Origin: Anthostomella pinea
Lineage: Eukaryota > Ascomycota > Sordariomycetes > Xylariales > Xylariaceae
Direction: 5' to 3'
Assembly (NCBI GenBank): GCA_963556695.1
Contig: CAUWAG010000004.1
Location: 4,030,001-4,094,000, forward strand
DNA: 64,000 nt
Shown here: in pieces, positions 20,937 through 30,688 of the stretch
Numbering within the stretch: the first letter of the stretch is position 1
How the letters are laid out: each line of letters opens with the position of its first letter
The notes under the pieces: model-generated
What the model was told of the DNA's origin: nothing
Databases searched by the model: none
Seen by the model: the letters and a program-made list of their open reading frames with translations, nothing else
Program-made: the position numbers and the translations under genes

Positions 20937-21810
20937 ATCGACCACGACATTCATGCTGATGTTGTACGGGAGAACTCTGAGGAAGATCACAGAGTTTTGC
21001 GACCACAGCAGTGTCTCCCGGTTTTGATGTTGACACAGTTGGCCGGGACAACGCAATGCGTGGTAGAGAGTCATAGTTGGAAAGGCAGTGGTTTGGAGCT
21101 GCGAATATTGGCGGATATCGTAGTGCCTGATGGTACCGCACCTTTCGAGAGGAGAAGATCAGGTGGGGAGACTAGTCCTGCATCTCGCTTTTGCATAACC
21201 CCAACCGCCATCCCACCATCTACCTAACTCAGCTAATATACCCCTGAAGAGACCTCCAAAAGCGGCTACTGCTTATTACAAGTCTAATGTGACTGGAAAC
21301 TGTATTATGTTGCTTTAATTGGGCGTTCCCAACGAAACCGGGTTCCTAGCGAACTGATGGATTCGATTCTCGGACACCGTATCCATGCAGTTTTGGCATC
21401 TAGGCTCGAGTTCGAGACCTCGCATCTCCTTTCAGATCTACTCGCATTGTTTCACCAGCATCAATGACAATATCTCGGAACGATCTGTAAGGGTGCAGCT
21501 TTAAGGTGTACCCCGAACACGTCCCTGCGAGGCCTTCAACAAGTCCCCCGCCGAGACGCCGAAATTAGCCTGCTCTCAGCATTCAGCAATTTCGGCATTA
21601 CGGTCAGAGCCACACTCTGATATATGACCCTTGCGCCGGCTTAGTAAGATTTTGCTTCTCCTGGTGGTGATACGAGGGCGCGGGAAGTGTCTTGGGTCTG
21701 TTCGATAGGTGGGGTGGAGATGCTGAAGAGAAAGGGGTCCGCTGCCCATTCTACTTCGGCCTTTCCCACCATGTTACCCAAATGCCGCAATCAGTACTTG
21801 ATAATCAGCA
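20937..21810. other. Intergenic, no gene supported
   Basis: 3' flank of DUG1 followed by unassigned sequence. A 9-base inverted pair (GCCGAAATT / AATTTCGGC, about 21558-21596) could form a hairpin with a loop of about 21 nt. No coding sequence was seen. Confidence 0.45.
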
Positions 21811-22031
21811 TACCGCATTTTCCGTGCAACCTCGCTAGCTTCCACACGGACCACCCGTTCGCCAAGCCAAGGTTTCTACACCAAAATCCTTATCCTTTGA
21901 TAAGGTGACGTGCAGAAGACCGGTTTCCCAGGACTTCAGAACCAATAAGACTGGAAAAAGCGTCGGTAGCGTGCGCCTTACTGCAAGGTGGTCCGTGTGG
22001 AAGCTAGCGAGGTTGCACGGAAAATGCGGTA
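21811..22031. mobile_element. MITE with 43-bp perfect terminal inverted repeats and TA duplication
   Basis: Bases 21811-21855 and 21987-22031 are exact reverse complements over 45 bases. Both ends read TA then CCGCATTTTCCGTGC..., which fits a TA target-site duplication plus 43-bp inverted repeats, the signature of Tc1/mariner- or pogo-type miniature elements. The 131-bp centre has no coding capacity. The perfect match of the arms suggests recent insertion or strong constraint. No transposase or second copy is in the window. It sits just upstream of the kinase of the accessory island. Confidence 0.85.
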
Positions 22032-22419
22032 TCTGCGTGTTCACAGTCGTGCCACCTTAATGTACACCTCGTGCTGCTGGTGGTGTCCCCTACTCTCTGC
22101 TGTATATTGGCCGTGTACGTTGTCTCCTCGGAGGGTACCCAGAAGACCACACCATTGGCCTTTCGACGGCCAGAGGTGGTGAGACGGGCATCTAATGCCG
22201 GCTGTCTGCATGACCCCTCCTTTTGTGCGACGTTCTGTCGCGTATCTCTTACAGCGGAATTCACAGCTGGAGAGGGAGTCTCTACTGACTCTCGTTCATT
22301 AACCACCCAACGTCACTCGAACCTGGTTTCACTTGTAACCTTCTATGATTTTCTCTCCTCGAGGCTCGACCAAGCAACATTTGATTTGATTTTACAGAGT
22401 TCAAAAGACCACTCTCACC
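22032..22419 (+). promoter_or_regulatory. Upstream region of the kinase gene
   Basis: 388 bases between the MITE and the kinase ATG, so promoter elements must lie here or inside the MITE. No specific site was recognised. Confidence 0.4.
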
Positions 22420-24052
22420 ATGTCGACATCGCACAGCACTGCAACTAACGCTTCAATCAGCACTTCAATGAGCACATCACTCGGTACTTCTGCCCGAATA
22501 TCCAACGTGGGGAGAGCCAGTAAGGTACTTTCCAAGGTCAACACTGGACACAAAGTCAGTACCGACGAAATCGTTCGCGCTACTGGCGAACTTCCCAACA
22601 TCGCTCCGGGGAGCCTCAAGCCCGGCGTACATCTAGGGCAAGGCACCAGCTTCCAAGTATCGAGAGACGAGTACCATAAGCACGGCGGCACCCCTTATTA
22701 TGTGGCAGTAAAACGCTTCGTGGACTCTAGTGCGTATGACAATGACAAGGTTCCCGGCCACTATGCGTCTTTTCTGCGAGAGGTTGCAGTTCTACTGCAC
22801 CCACCGATACGTACGCATGGTTGTTTCATCCGGACCATAGCATGCGGATGGGACGACAGGCCGAGTCAGGAATTCCAGCCGTACCTGGTCATGGATTACT
22901 CAATTCACGGCACCTTACCCCAGTACCTTCGCCGGTGCAGAATCCCACCAAGCGAGCGACAGGAGTTAGCACTCGACGTCACCTCAGGGCTGAAATTCCT
23001 CCACGAATGCCACATCATCCATGGAGATATCAAACCGAACAACATTCTCATCTATGATAATACAGAAGTCGGCGGCGATGGCATCCTAAGACCTCAGGTA
23101 GCAAAGCTCTCTGATTTCAGCAGTGCGCGATTCAGCCAAGATTTTCAGGATGGGTCCAATGTCCAGTACGACGGCACTCCGAAATACAATGCGCCAGAGA
23201 TAGAACACACTGGCCAGAACCTATTTACAAAGGAGCCAGGAAGTCTTTCGTTATTTGCCAAGGCTGACATTTACTCACTTGGACTTCTTATCTGGGAGAC
23301 GATGAATAACGGAGGATCATACATCAACAAGTCACACTTGCTGCTTCAAGAGGGAGAACAACAGTACCTGAGAAGGATACTCGCGAATGATGTTGACGCC
23401 GTTCGCAACCTCGCTCTTGACTATTTCCAGTCGACGAAGATGTTTTCAACTAGCTCAGTACTAGGCAATGCTGTCAAAGAGGCGACAATCATGTGTCTAT
23501 TCGGAAACCCTTTTCAACGCGAAGATTTGAGCAAAGTCCTGACAACACTGGCAGGGGGCACGAAGGAGGAGCGGCCCCGACAATCGACGGCGATGGACAG
23601 ATACAACCCTCTTGGCACAAACATGGATGGCTTGGACTTTGGTGGTACGAAAAACCGCGCAACAAGTCAACAACGTAACACCACGTACACTTTGATGCCC
23701 GCAACTTCGGACGATTTCATTGTTCGTACGCCGACCGATGACTCTCTTGCTGTAGTGTCTACCGCTGCGCCCGTGCCATCTATGGAGGTTGGTAGAGTGT
23801 CTTTGTTCGAGCGGAGTGAGTTTGACGTGTTCAAGGTACGCCATGTTGAGAATACTTGAATGATTTACGTACTGATGAACCAACGATCAGGTCACACAAC
23901 TGGTGTCAATGCCCAGGGGTGCACAAAAAGACATGGTTCACGAGGCCTGCACACAACCATGGATCAGGCGCATCAACACGCAGTCGGGTCTCAGGCTGAC
24001 CAGCCAAGCGAGACAGCCCAGCAGTCACTCCAAAACATCCAGAAGTCGCTGA
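22420..24052 (+). CDS. Protein kinase domain protein of the NLR-associated island
   Basis: Exon 1 is 22420-23835. A GTACGC donor, ACTGATG branch and CAG acceptor at 23890 lead to exon 2, 23891-24052, giving 525 aa. Visible kinase features: Gly loop 72-80 (LGQGTSFQV), beta-3 Lys98 (VAVK), catalytic loop 201-210 (HGDIKPNNIL, Asp203 and Asn208), DFS in place of DFG at 232-234, and APE at 258-260. All phosphotransfer residues remain, so it is probably active. The first 45 residues are Ser/Thr-rich. Such accessory kinases lie beside STAND/HeLo genes in fungi; substrate unknown. The same donor is also in phase with an acceptor at 24066 that opens the downstream pseudokinase, so a single 854-aa kinase-pseudokinase protein is an alternative. 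Unspliced, the frame stops at 23859 (479 aa). Confidence 0.78.
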
Positions 24053-24066
24053 TGGCTGTAGGTTAG

Positions 24067-25215
24067 AGCATCGAGACGCCAATACTCCAAGATCTCGACG
24101 ACCTCGGCCAGGACGCTGCAAAATCGGATCCTTTCGTGGAGAACACTGAAGCCTCGAATTTCATCGATCTTCGCAAAGCTGTGCTCCGTGAATCCGCTCA
24201 GGGCGGTACCGAGATCAGTCACGCCGTAGTCAAGTTCAAGCGAGGTCAAACCGCACGCCACGTGGGTACAATTGGAGATGAACATGTGGTCCTCGAAACC
24301 TTCTCTTACACAGCCAACCCTGATGATGGTGCACCGTACCCGGCGACCGCAAAACAGGTAAAACATATTTCGGGACTACTTGCTGCTGTAAAGCAGCAGC
24401 AGAACTTCCGTATACTCCCATTCCGAGGGTTTTTCCACAACAAGGTTCGCCATGAGTTCGGTCTCGTTTTCGACAGACCACCTTCATCCGATGCAGGAAA
24501 TAGCTTCTGTTCCCTAAGAGACCTATACAAGAAGCACGAAATTGTCCCGCTCGGTCATCGAGTTTACCTCATTCACGCACTCTGTGTGGCCATGCAGTAT
24601 TTCCACCGCGTCAAGTGGGTCCACAAAGGCATCAGAAGCGCCAATATCGCCTTCAACAGCATCGTCGGCGACGAGGGCAGCATTAGCCGACCAGCCCAGG
24701 GACCGAAAACAGTAGAAGATCTTGTGAAGCAAGAAGGACCAGGCACCACGGCCGGGGTTGGATGCTTTGACCTCGCGCAACCCTATCTCTTCGGTTTCGA
24801 GTACGCGCGAGCCGACGACCAGGGAACCAACCGGGAGGAAGACTATACCCCGCAGAACAACATGTACCGACACCCGGACCGCTGGGGCCGCCCCAGGGTG
24901 GATTACACGAAGACGCACGATGTCTACGCACTAGGCGTCGTGATGCTGGAGGTTGCGCTGTGGAGAGACATCGAAAGCATTTGCAAAACGAGGGACCAGA
25001 AGCCGGGCAACATGAGTGCCTCCTACGTGTACGAGAGGGCGAAGAAGAAGTGCCAGGGGGAGGTCGGGCACCGCGTCGGGGACGTGTTGGCACAAGCTAT
25101 TGTCACATGCCTGGACTTCGCGGATTTGACGAAGGACATGAGCGAGTACGACTCGCACCTCTGTTTTCAGCACAGAGTCGAAAGTCGAGTTGGACAGATA
25201 GTAGGGAAAGTATGA
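24067..25215 (+). CDS. Pseudokinase-like protein, 5' end unresolved
   Basis: Open frame of 382 codons after an in-frame TAG at 24064-24066, with no ATG near its beginning, so it needs an upstream exon. It resembles the kinase-like half of fungal HeLo/prion-inhibition-associated proteins: a VRIAHAL-like helix (YLIHALCVAMQYFH), then WVHKGIRSANIAF where an active kinase has HRDxxxxN, then GFEYAR in place of DFG. The catalytic Asp is absent and no VAIK-type Lys is evident, so it is called a pseudokinase. 5' options: (a) the kinase exon joined from 23835 to 24067 (intron 231 nt, branch CTGAT, acceptor TTAG, phase 0); (b) a separate gene from ATG 23959 with a 54-nt intron 24058-24111. Sequence alone does not decide. 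No stop or frameshift interrupts it after 24067. Confidence 0.7.
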   Translation, partial: SIETPILQDLDDLGQDAAKSDPFVENTEASNFIDLRKAVLRESAQGGTEISHAVVKFKRGQTARHVGTIGDEHVVLETFSYTANPDDGAPYPATAKQVKHISGLLAAVKQQQNFRILPFRGFFHNKVRHEFGLVFDRPPSSDAGNSFCSLRDLYKKHEIVPLGHRVYLIHALCVAMQYFHRVKWVHKGIRSANIAFNSIVGDEGSISRPAQGPKTVEDLVKQEGPGTTAGVGCFDLAQPYLFGFEYARADDQGTNREEDYTPQNNMYRHPDRWGRPRVDYTKTHDVYALGVVMLEVALWRDIESICKTRDQKPGNMSASYVYERAKKKCQGEVGHRVGDVLAQAIVTCLDFADLTKDMSEYDSHLCFQHRVESRVGQIVGKV

Positions 25216-25844
25216 AAAACGTAGGCCGCTAGTTTTTGAAACCGACATGGATCTCTAGATTTCGATGTCTTCGCAGAGTACAGAGGCTGTGCTACGACAC
25301 TTGCATCACTGGTGGCACTTTCCATGTCAAGTATATCGCTTACCGGCCTCTTGAGCATGAACAGTTTCCGTTGGGTAGCGAGGAAGCAACGAGCAGGCAA
25401 CATATTACTTCACGGTACTGTTTGGTGTGACACGGATGGCCACGCAGCGATAGGTACTCCCTTCGCTGCAAGGCGACAACTTGTATCACGCCTACGCTTT
25501 AATACCATCAAATTAATGTCACCTATGCCAGATCCGGATCAGGGTTGCCCCCATGAACCTCGACGCGGAAGGACCTAGTCATGCATTCCCTCATGGCAAA
25601 ACGATTGGCTCGCTGGGTGGCCGCATTTGAGTGGCACACCCAGAGTCACACCCAGAGTATGATTGCGCCTCTCACCCATAGTCTTCACCCCCTCAGCCTT
25701 CATAGCGGTCCCGCTGTTTAGCTCGAGGTCTTTTGGTGTGTCTGTTGACACCATACCCACGGCCGACGATATAGAAGCGACAGTCACCGACTACTCAACC
25801 CCTGCGGAAACTATCGTCGATTCAAGCATCAGTTAACCGTTACC
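25216..25844. other. Intergenic between pseudokinase and NLR remnant
   Basis: 629 bases with no supported gene. It is the likely former promoter of the NLR. Confidence 0.45.
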
Positions 25845-28800
25845 ATGGATCCTGTTGCGACATTGGCCCTTTTCTGCAATGTCCTTGACCTCTCCGAGCG
25901 GGCTGTCAAGACCGTGCAGAAGGCAAAAGAAGTCTATGACTCGACCACTGGTCTCTCGAAGGAACAGGAGAGGTTGTCGGAGTTCACGACTGAAATGACC
26001 TCCATCTATGAGGAGATCAGTAGCAGTCATAAGAAGCTTGAAAGCCTAGACATGGTGTTGTCTAACTCAGAGGCTCGAATCCAGAACGCGGCTGCGAGTT
26101 GTCACAACATCTCCGTCAAAGTGAAGTCTGTATTGGACAGGTGCATGCCCAAGAGACCCAAGTCCACCAGGGAATCTGTGAAAGCAACAATGCGGTCTCT
26201 ATGGACGAACCAGGACCTGGAAGATCTCCAACGACAGCTCGATGGCAGTCAAGAGGTACTAAGAACGGCCCTTGCGGTATCAACATAGTAAGCTCCTCCC
26301 CTATGAGCCATGGACATCGACGCACTTCTCAGACGAGTTCCGTAAGGGTAACATGATGCCTTTAGGTCCACACTCGGCCATGTCAACGCGAGCAGTGTAG
26401 CGATGAAAAAGGACATGGAATGTATTCGGTCATAGCTTCGATTGCTTGGTGATGTGCCGAAGTGCATGCAACGAGCATTCGAGCTGTCTCGGCTGCCGCA
26501 GGAGGAAGCAAAGCTCGCTTCCATTTTTCAAAGACTAGGTGCGAAAGGTACCTGGCACCAATTGAACCCAGGGTTCGATGACATTCACGAGGCGGCTGAA
26601 AAAACGTTCAAGTGGATATTCGACCAGTCAGATAAGCTCTTAGACATAGAGCCGGGTCTCCAGATCACCTTCGTCGACTGGCTTCGCGAAGGTCGAGGAA
26701 TCTTTCACGTGGCAGGAAAGCCTGGGGCGGGAAAATCATCGCTCATGAAGTTCATCTGCCAGCACCAGATGACCAGAACACTACTGACTGAATGGGCGGA
26801 CGGCTCAAAATTGATCTCTCTGACCTACTTCTTCTGGAAGGCTGATAGGGGGCAAAGCAGACTCCAAGGGCTCAAGCGATGTCTGGTATCGGACGAGATC
26901 CGCCAAGCCCCAGAGATTGGCAGATCTCTCTTTCCGCAAGTCTATGATGAAACAAATTCAGAGTTGGCCACCGCCTTCAGCGACAAAGAAGTATCCCAAG
27001 CTCTACAGACCCTCATTGGCAGTGCGCAGGTCCTCGAAAACCACCGTATCTTCATGGTCATTGATGGCTTAGATGAGTTTGATGAGCTCAAGAACGCAGA
27101 GGATCATGACGACTTTGGCTCAGATGATTCGAGGCTGGGTTGAGAAGTCGGCGGGAAGATTCAAGATATGCGCCTCCAGCAGAGAGCTTGACGCATTCAA
27201 GGACTTCCCCGATGAGCAGAAGATACGGCTGCAGAACCTCACCAAGCAAGACATCCGAGCCGTGATTCTCGAGTGAATTCAGTCCCACCCTCGACTAAGC
27301 CAGGTTGACCGAAAGTGCGGTTCTTGCCTCGCAGTCGGAGAAGTGTGTGGCAACATCGGATGTCGACATGAGTTTGAATCTGACTGTCTTGTGGAATATC
27401 TCTTAAAGTCAGCTCAGGGAGCTTTCCTTTGGACACGACTGATCCTGCGCGACCTGAGGAGCTGTTTGAACAGTGGCTACACTATCATGCAGTTGAAGAG
27501 GCGGATCGATAGCACACCTCAGGATCTGGAAGATTGCATATTGCACATGATGGATCAAATATATCCGCGGCACCAGCGGGAAGCCTACACTTTGCTTGCC
27601 CTTGTTCTCGCCTATACCAAAGTGGGTTCAGCTGGACATGGTAACCCTCTGTGCATTACAGCTTCAGGAGCCTCGTCCTTCATTAACTGCTTCCATGAAC
27701 TAGAGCGGGACCGAGTCAAAGGAATTGACACCCAGCTAGCCACTGGATGTTTCGATATTCCTACCACAGACACATACGTCCCAAGGGCGGAGCAGCTGAA
27801 TGGCCGATACAACGGATTACTTGAATTGCAGACCAGGTCGTTTGATTTGTACGGGAATTCGGGAGGGGAATTCATCGTCGAGTTGGGAACTGTCGGGGTG
27901 ACGCACCGATCGATTGTTGAGACATTGCAGAAGTACCTACGAGCACGACTATGCAGGCAAGACACCACTGCTCTGGATATTAGCCGTTGGGCCTGTCACA
28001 TTGCTCACTACGAGTTTGTCAAAGTTCTCCCCGGCAAGTATGAACAACTTCGAAAGGACTTCACCAGGAACAGAATAACATCTCTCCTACATGTCTTAGT
28101 CCACATCGGCTGCATGAAGCATCCATATGTCTTGGAACACCTACACCATATAGAGACAGTTCGCTTCACGTTCTGGGGAGGTTCGAGAGTTCCATATTCC
28201 GAACCTGTGACCGTCGTCGCCCGGAATATACTCCTCATAGGTTGGACCCCTTCAATCCTGGTATTTGCCGCCTTGCGCGGGCCTCCAGAGTCGCTGGAGT
28301 ATGTCATTTACGCGACACGGGGTAAGGCTGTGACGAGCAACAGAACGCTTGTATCACAACTCTTGCTGTCGCTACACCACTGGCAACTGGTGGACACTTC
28401 AGCTGCAGTGAACTCACTTCTACAGGAAAGTTTTTCTTCCCTCGACGACGCTACTCACGAGCTGGGACGTAAGGTCATCAGAGACGCACTCCGCAATTGG
28501 ACAGGAGTGATATATAACGGACCGAAAGAACCCGACATGGTAAACATGCCATGGAGTTTGGTTGAAGTCTGGCTGAGCCACGGTGTGAACAGTCAATCAA
28601 AGGTCGCGAAACAGGGCGCATGGATCCATATATACGAGCCGGAGCGATTTGAATGGCGCACGAAAGACAGCGACGAGATATGGTCTGATGATCCGCTACA
28701 AGCGGTTCTCAACGAAGAAGTGGTCACTATGACACTCCGAGATGTCGTAGCGTACGAGCGACCTTACAACATGGAACGACTTCTCGAACTGATTGATCGA

Positions 28801-29139
28801 AACATGCTGCGAATCGAAGCTGAAGAGGCAGCCGAGAACGTAACCATGTTCGGCGAGATGCCCTCCCCAGAAGTCCTCGAGGCAGAGGACTAGGTCCCAA
28901 GGGAGCATGAGCCACACCACATCCTGAGATGGTACCATTGGCTTACACAGTACATGCCGAATCTCCTGCTGGACACCTGTTTTGGTAAGTTGATCTCATA
29001 GACCCAGACGGCTTTGCTGACGAGGATAGGGGTTGTGTTGCTACTAGCTATACTCGTCCCGCTGATATCGTATCTCATCCGCGCGGAGTTGGTCCACCCT
29101 CGCCTACTGGCTGGCGATGAGGAACAAGGTTCTGGATGA
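25845..29139 (+). pseudogene. NACHT-type STAND/NLR gene, broken by stops and a frameshift
   Basis: Begins with a helical fungal STAND N-terminal domain (MDPVATLALFCNVLDLSERA), then the NTPase with Walker A VAGKPGAGKSS (near 26710-26740) and Walker B FMVIDGLDEFDE (near 27052-27090). A long alpha-helical C-terminal region follows, and after an intron (28985-29029, GTAAGT / GCTGACG / ATAG) a hydrophobic segment GVVLLLAILVPLISYLIRA. It is interrupted by TAG formed at the exon 1/2 junction (26287|26366), TAG 26433-26435, an extra base near 27110-27117, TGA 27274-27276 and TAG 28891-28893; on both sides of each break the protein reads on sensibly. Intact relatives act as NTP-driven immune or incompatibility switches; this copy cannot make a full protein. 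Introns could hide one lesion but not all of them. Confidence 0.82.
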
Positions 29140-29467
29140 AGACCGTGTCAAGGACCCGGTTGTGGGGGACTGTATTGTTCATCTTTGGTTCTCAATCAGT
29201 GGCACTGCGTCCAAGTTTCTCGTTCATCTCACAGCAACATCGAGCTCGGTATCTTACATCTCTGATCAAACTCTTCCAACTATTTCATCTGGACTGTCGC
29301 AAAAGCAGTGACAACAGCTTTTTTGGTACTCCAAGACACCGAGGTATTTCACTTTGACTAGTCGTAGCAGGACGGTCAACCACGGTGTGCACACGCCAGG
29401 CGGAGAACAGAACAGGTACAATGCTTATGCCAGGTGCTTGTGCGAATCGTTCTGTACCTAATACGCA

Positions 29468-29945
29468 TGGTACACTGAACCCCATAAGTCTCCGTATACC
29501 ACCCATCCACAAACAAAGGCAAACCCATCGCATTTAGATAAGCACACTGGGATAGGTAAGCATCAACCGTTCGGGTCTGTACGGTAGGTCTCGCCTTGAG
29601 TGGGGTCGGATTCGATGGCATTGCCGGCCAGTACCTAGCGCTTCTCTGATCTGTCGTCTTTCGTCGCATGGCCTATCTTCATACGGACACCCTTTGACAT
29701 GTGGCCGGAGTTGGCACAGTTGTAGCGTTTCCTGTACGACGCGTTCCAGGCCCCGTTCTGTCGGTTGTCAGATTGTTGGATATTCGACCCACGCGAGTTG
29801 CTCCTGTCTCGTCCGGCAGTAAACATCACGCCATCTCGTCTCCGTTGTGGTTGAGTGACGTTGTGAGATTGGACGAGCCAGTCTGATAAAACCAGAATTG
29901 CTTATTCCAGTATTCCAACATTTCCTACGGGTGATCTGGAATATT
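29468..29945 (+). repeat. Diverged dispersed repeat, copy A, with internal insertion
   Basis: Segments 29468-29567 and about 29886-29945 align in order with the reverse complement of 45205-45378, roughly 70-75% identical by eye. Shared anchors are GTACACTGAACC, ATAAGTCTCCGTA, AACCAGA(A/G)(T/C)TGCTTATTCC and GTGATCT. Copy A has about 316 extra bases between the two blocks. It starts about 330 bases past the end of the first NLR remnant. Confidence 0.6.
29635..29829 (-). pseudogene. Possible decayed retrotransposon gag zinc-knuckle fragment
   Basis: A 64-codon minus-strand frame inside the insertion of repeat copy A. Its end reads RYNCANSGHMSKGV then IGHATKDDRS, which resembles two CCHC knuckles (CxxCxxxGHxxxxC) with several cysteines lost. 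It is too short and degraded for certainty and could be chance. Confidence 0.3.
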
Positions 29946-30688
29946 ATCAAAGTATGGGTATGCAAACCTACAAGGGCTGAGTGTACCGTTCAGGGGCAAG
30001 CTTTGCAAGTGGGGAGAATAGGTACCTACATAACAAACATAACCACAGTTCCTCACAGTGAAATGTGATAGTAATGAAACAATTAAAGATCACGGGAGAC
30101 TTCATCAAGTATACGAAGACTAAGTAGCGAGGTCTGCCTATCGTCCCTTCATCCCTCATCCATCAAGACATTTTCCCCAGTCTAAGCCAAGCCAGAACAC
30201 CACCAGCACCACACCCCGTTTTATATGTGTGTATAATATGCATGCGAGACGTGGCTTCCTCAGCGCCCAGGAAGGGGTATCGATACAAACAGCAACAAAA
30301 GTACGCCCCCAACGCCTCATCTCGTCTCGCATATATCATGATAGTGCCGTGCTTGAGTTCGTGAAAATGAGGAACGAAGACAAGAGATATCTATCCAGCA
30401 CCGGCCCCTGGCCAGATATCGTTTCCCGGAGTGAAGATGATACGACAAGATAACGAGCAAAGTGAGATGGGAAAGCAGAAGCAATGGTATATAGCGCCTA
30501 AACACCACAGAAACGCCATCGCCTGCCTGCGCATCCAACGTCCAAGGAGTCATCATCACCCCAACTCGTGTATCCAAATCGAGGTCTTCACATCGTGCAT
30601 CATCATATACCGCGCCCAGCGCCCAACCCCAAGAGGAAAAGCGAATGCAAACAAGCACACGTAAGATGCAAGAACCGAAGTCTAGCCA

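Larger units (their letters stand above)
29140..30688. other. Intergenic containing repeat copy A
   Basis: Apart from the repeat and its insertion, nothing coding is supported. The right end is the 3' flank of the minus-strand gene ending at 30689. Confidence 0.45.

Noticed and set aside
21558..21596. 9-base inverted pair after DUG1
   Set aside because: Short stem with a long loop, no T run or repeat context; could be chance.
24136..24360. Pseudokinase starting at GTG 24136
   Set aside because: Coding-like sequence continues upstream to 24067 in the same frame, so the GTG is not a credible start in a eukaryote.
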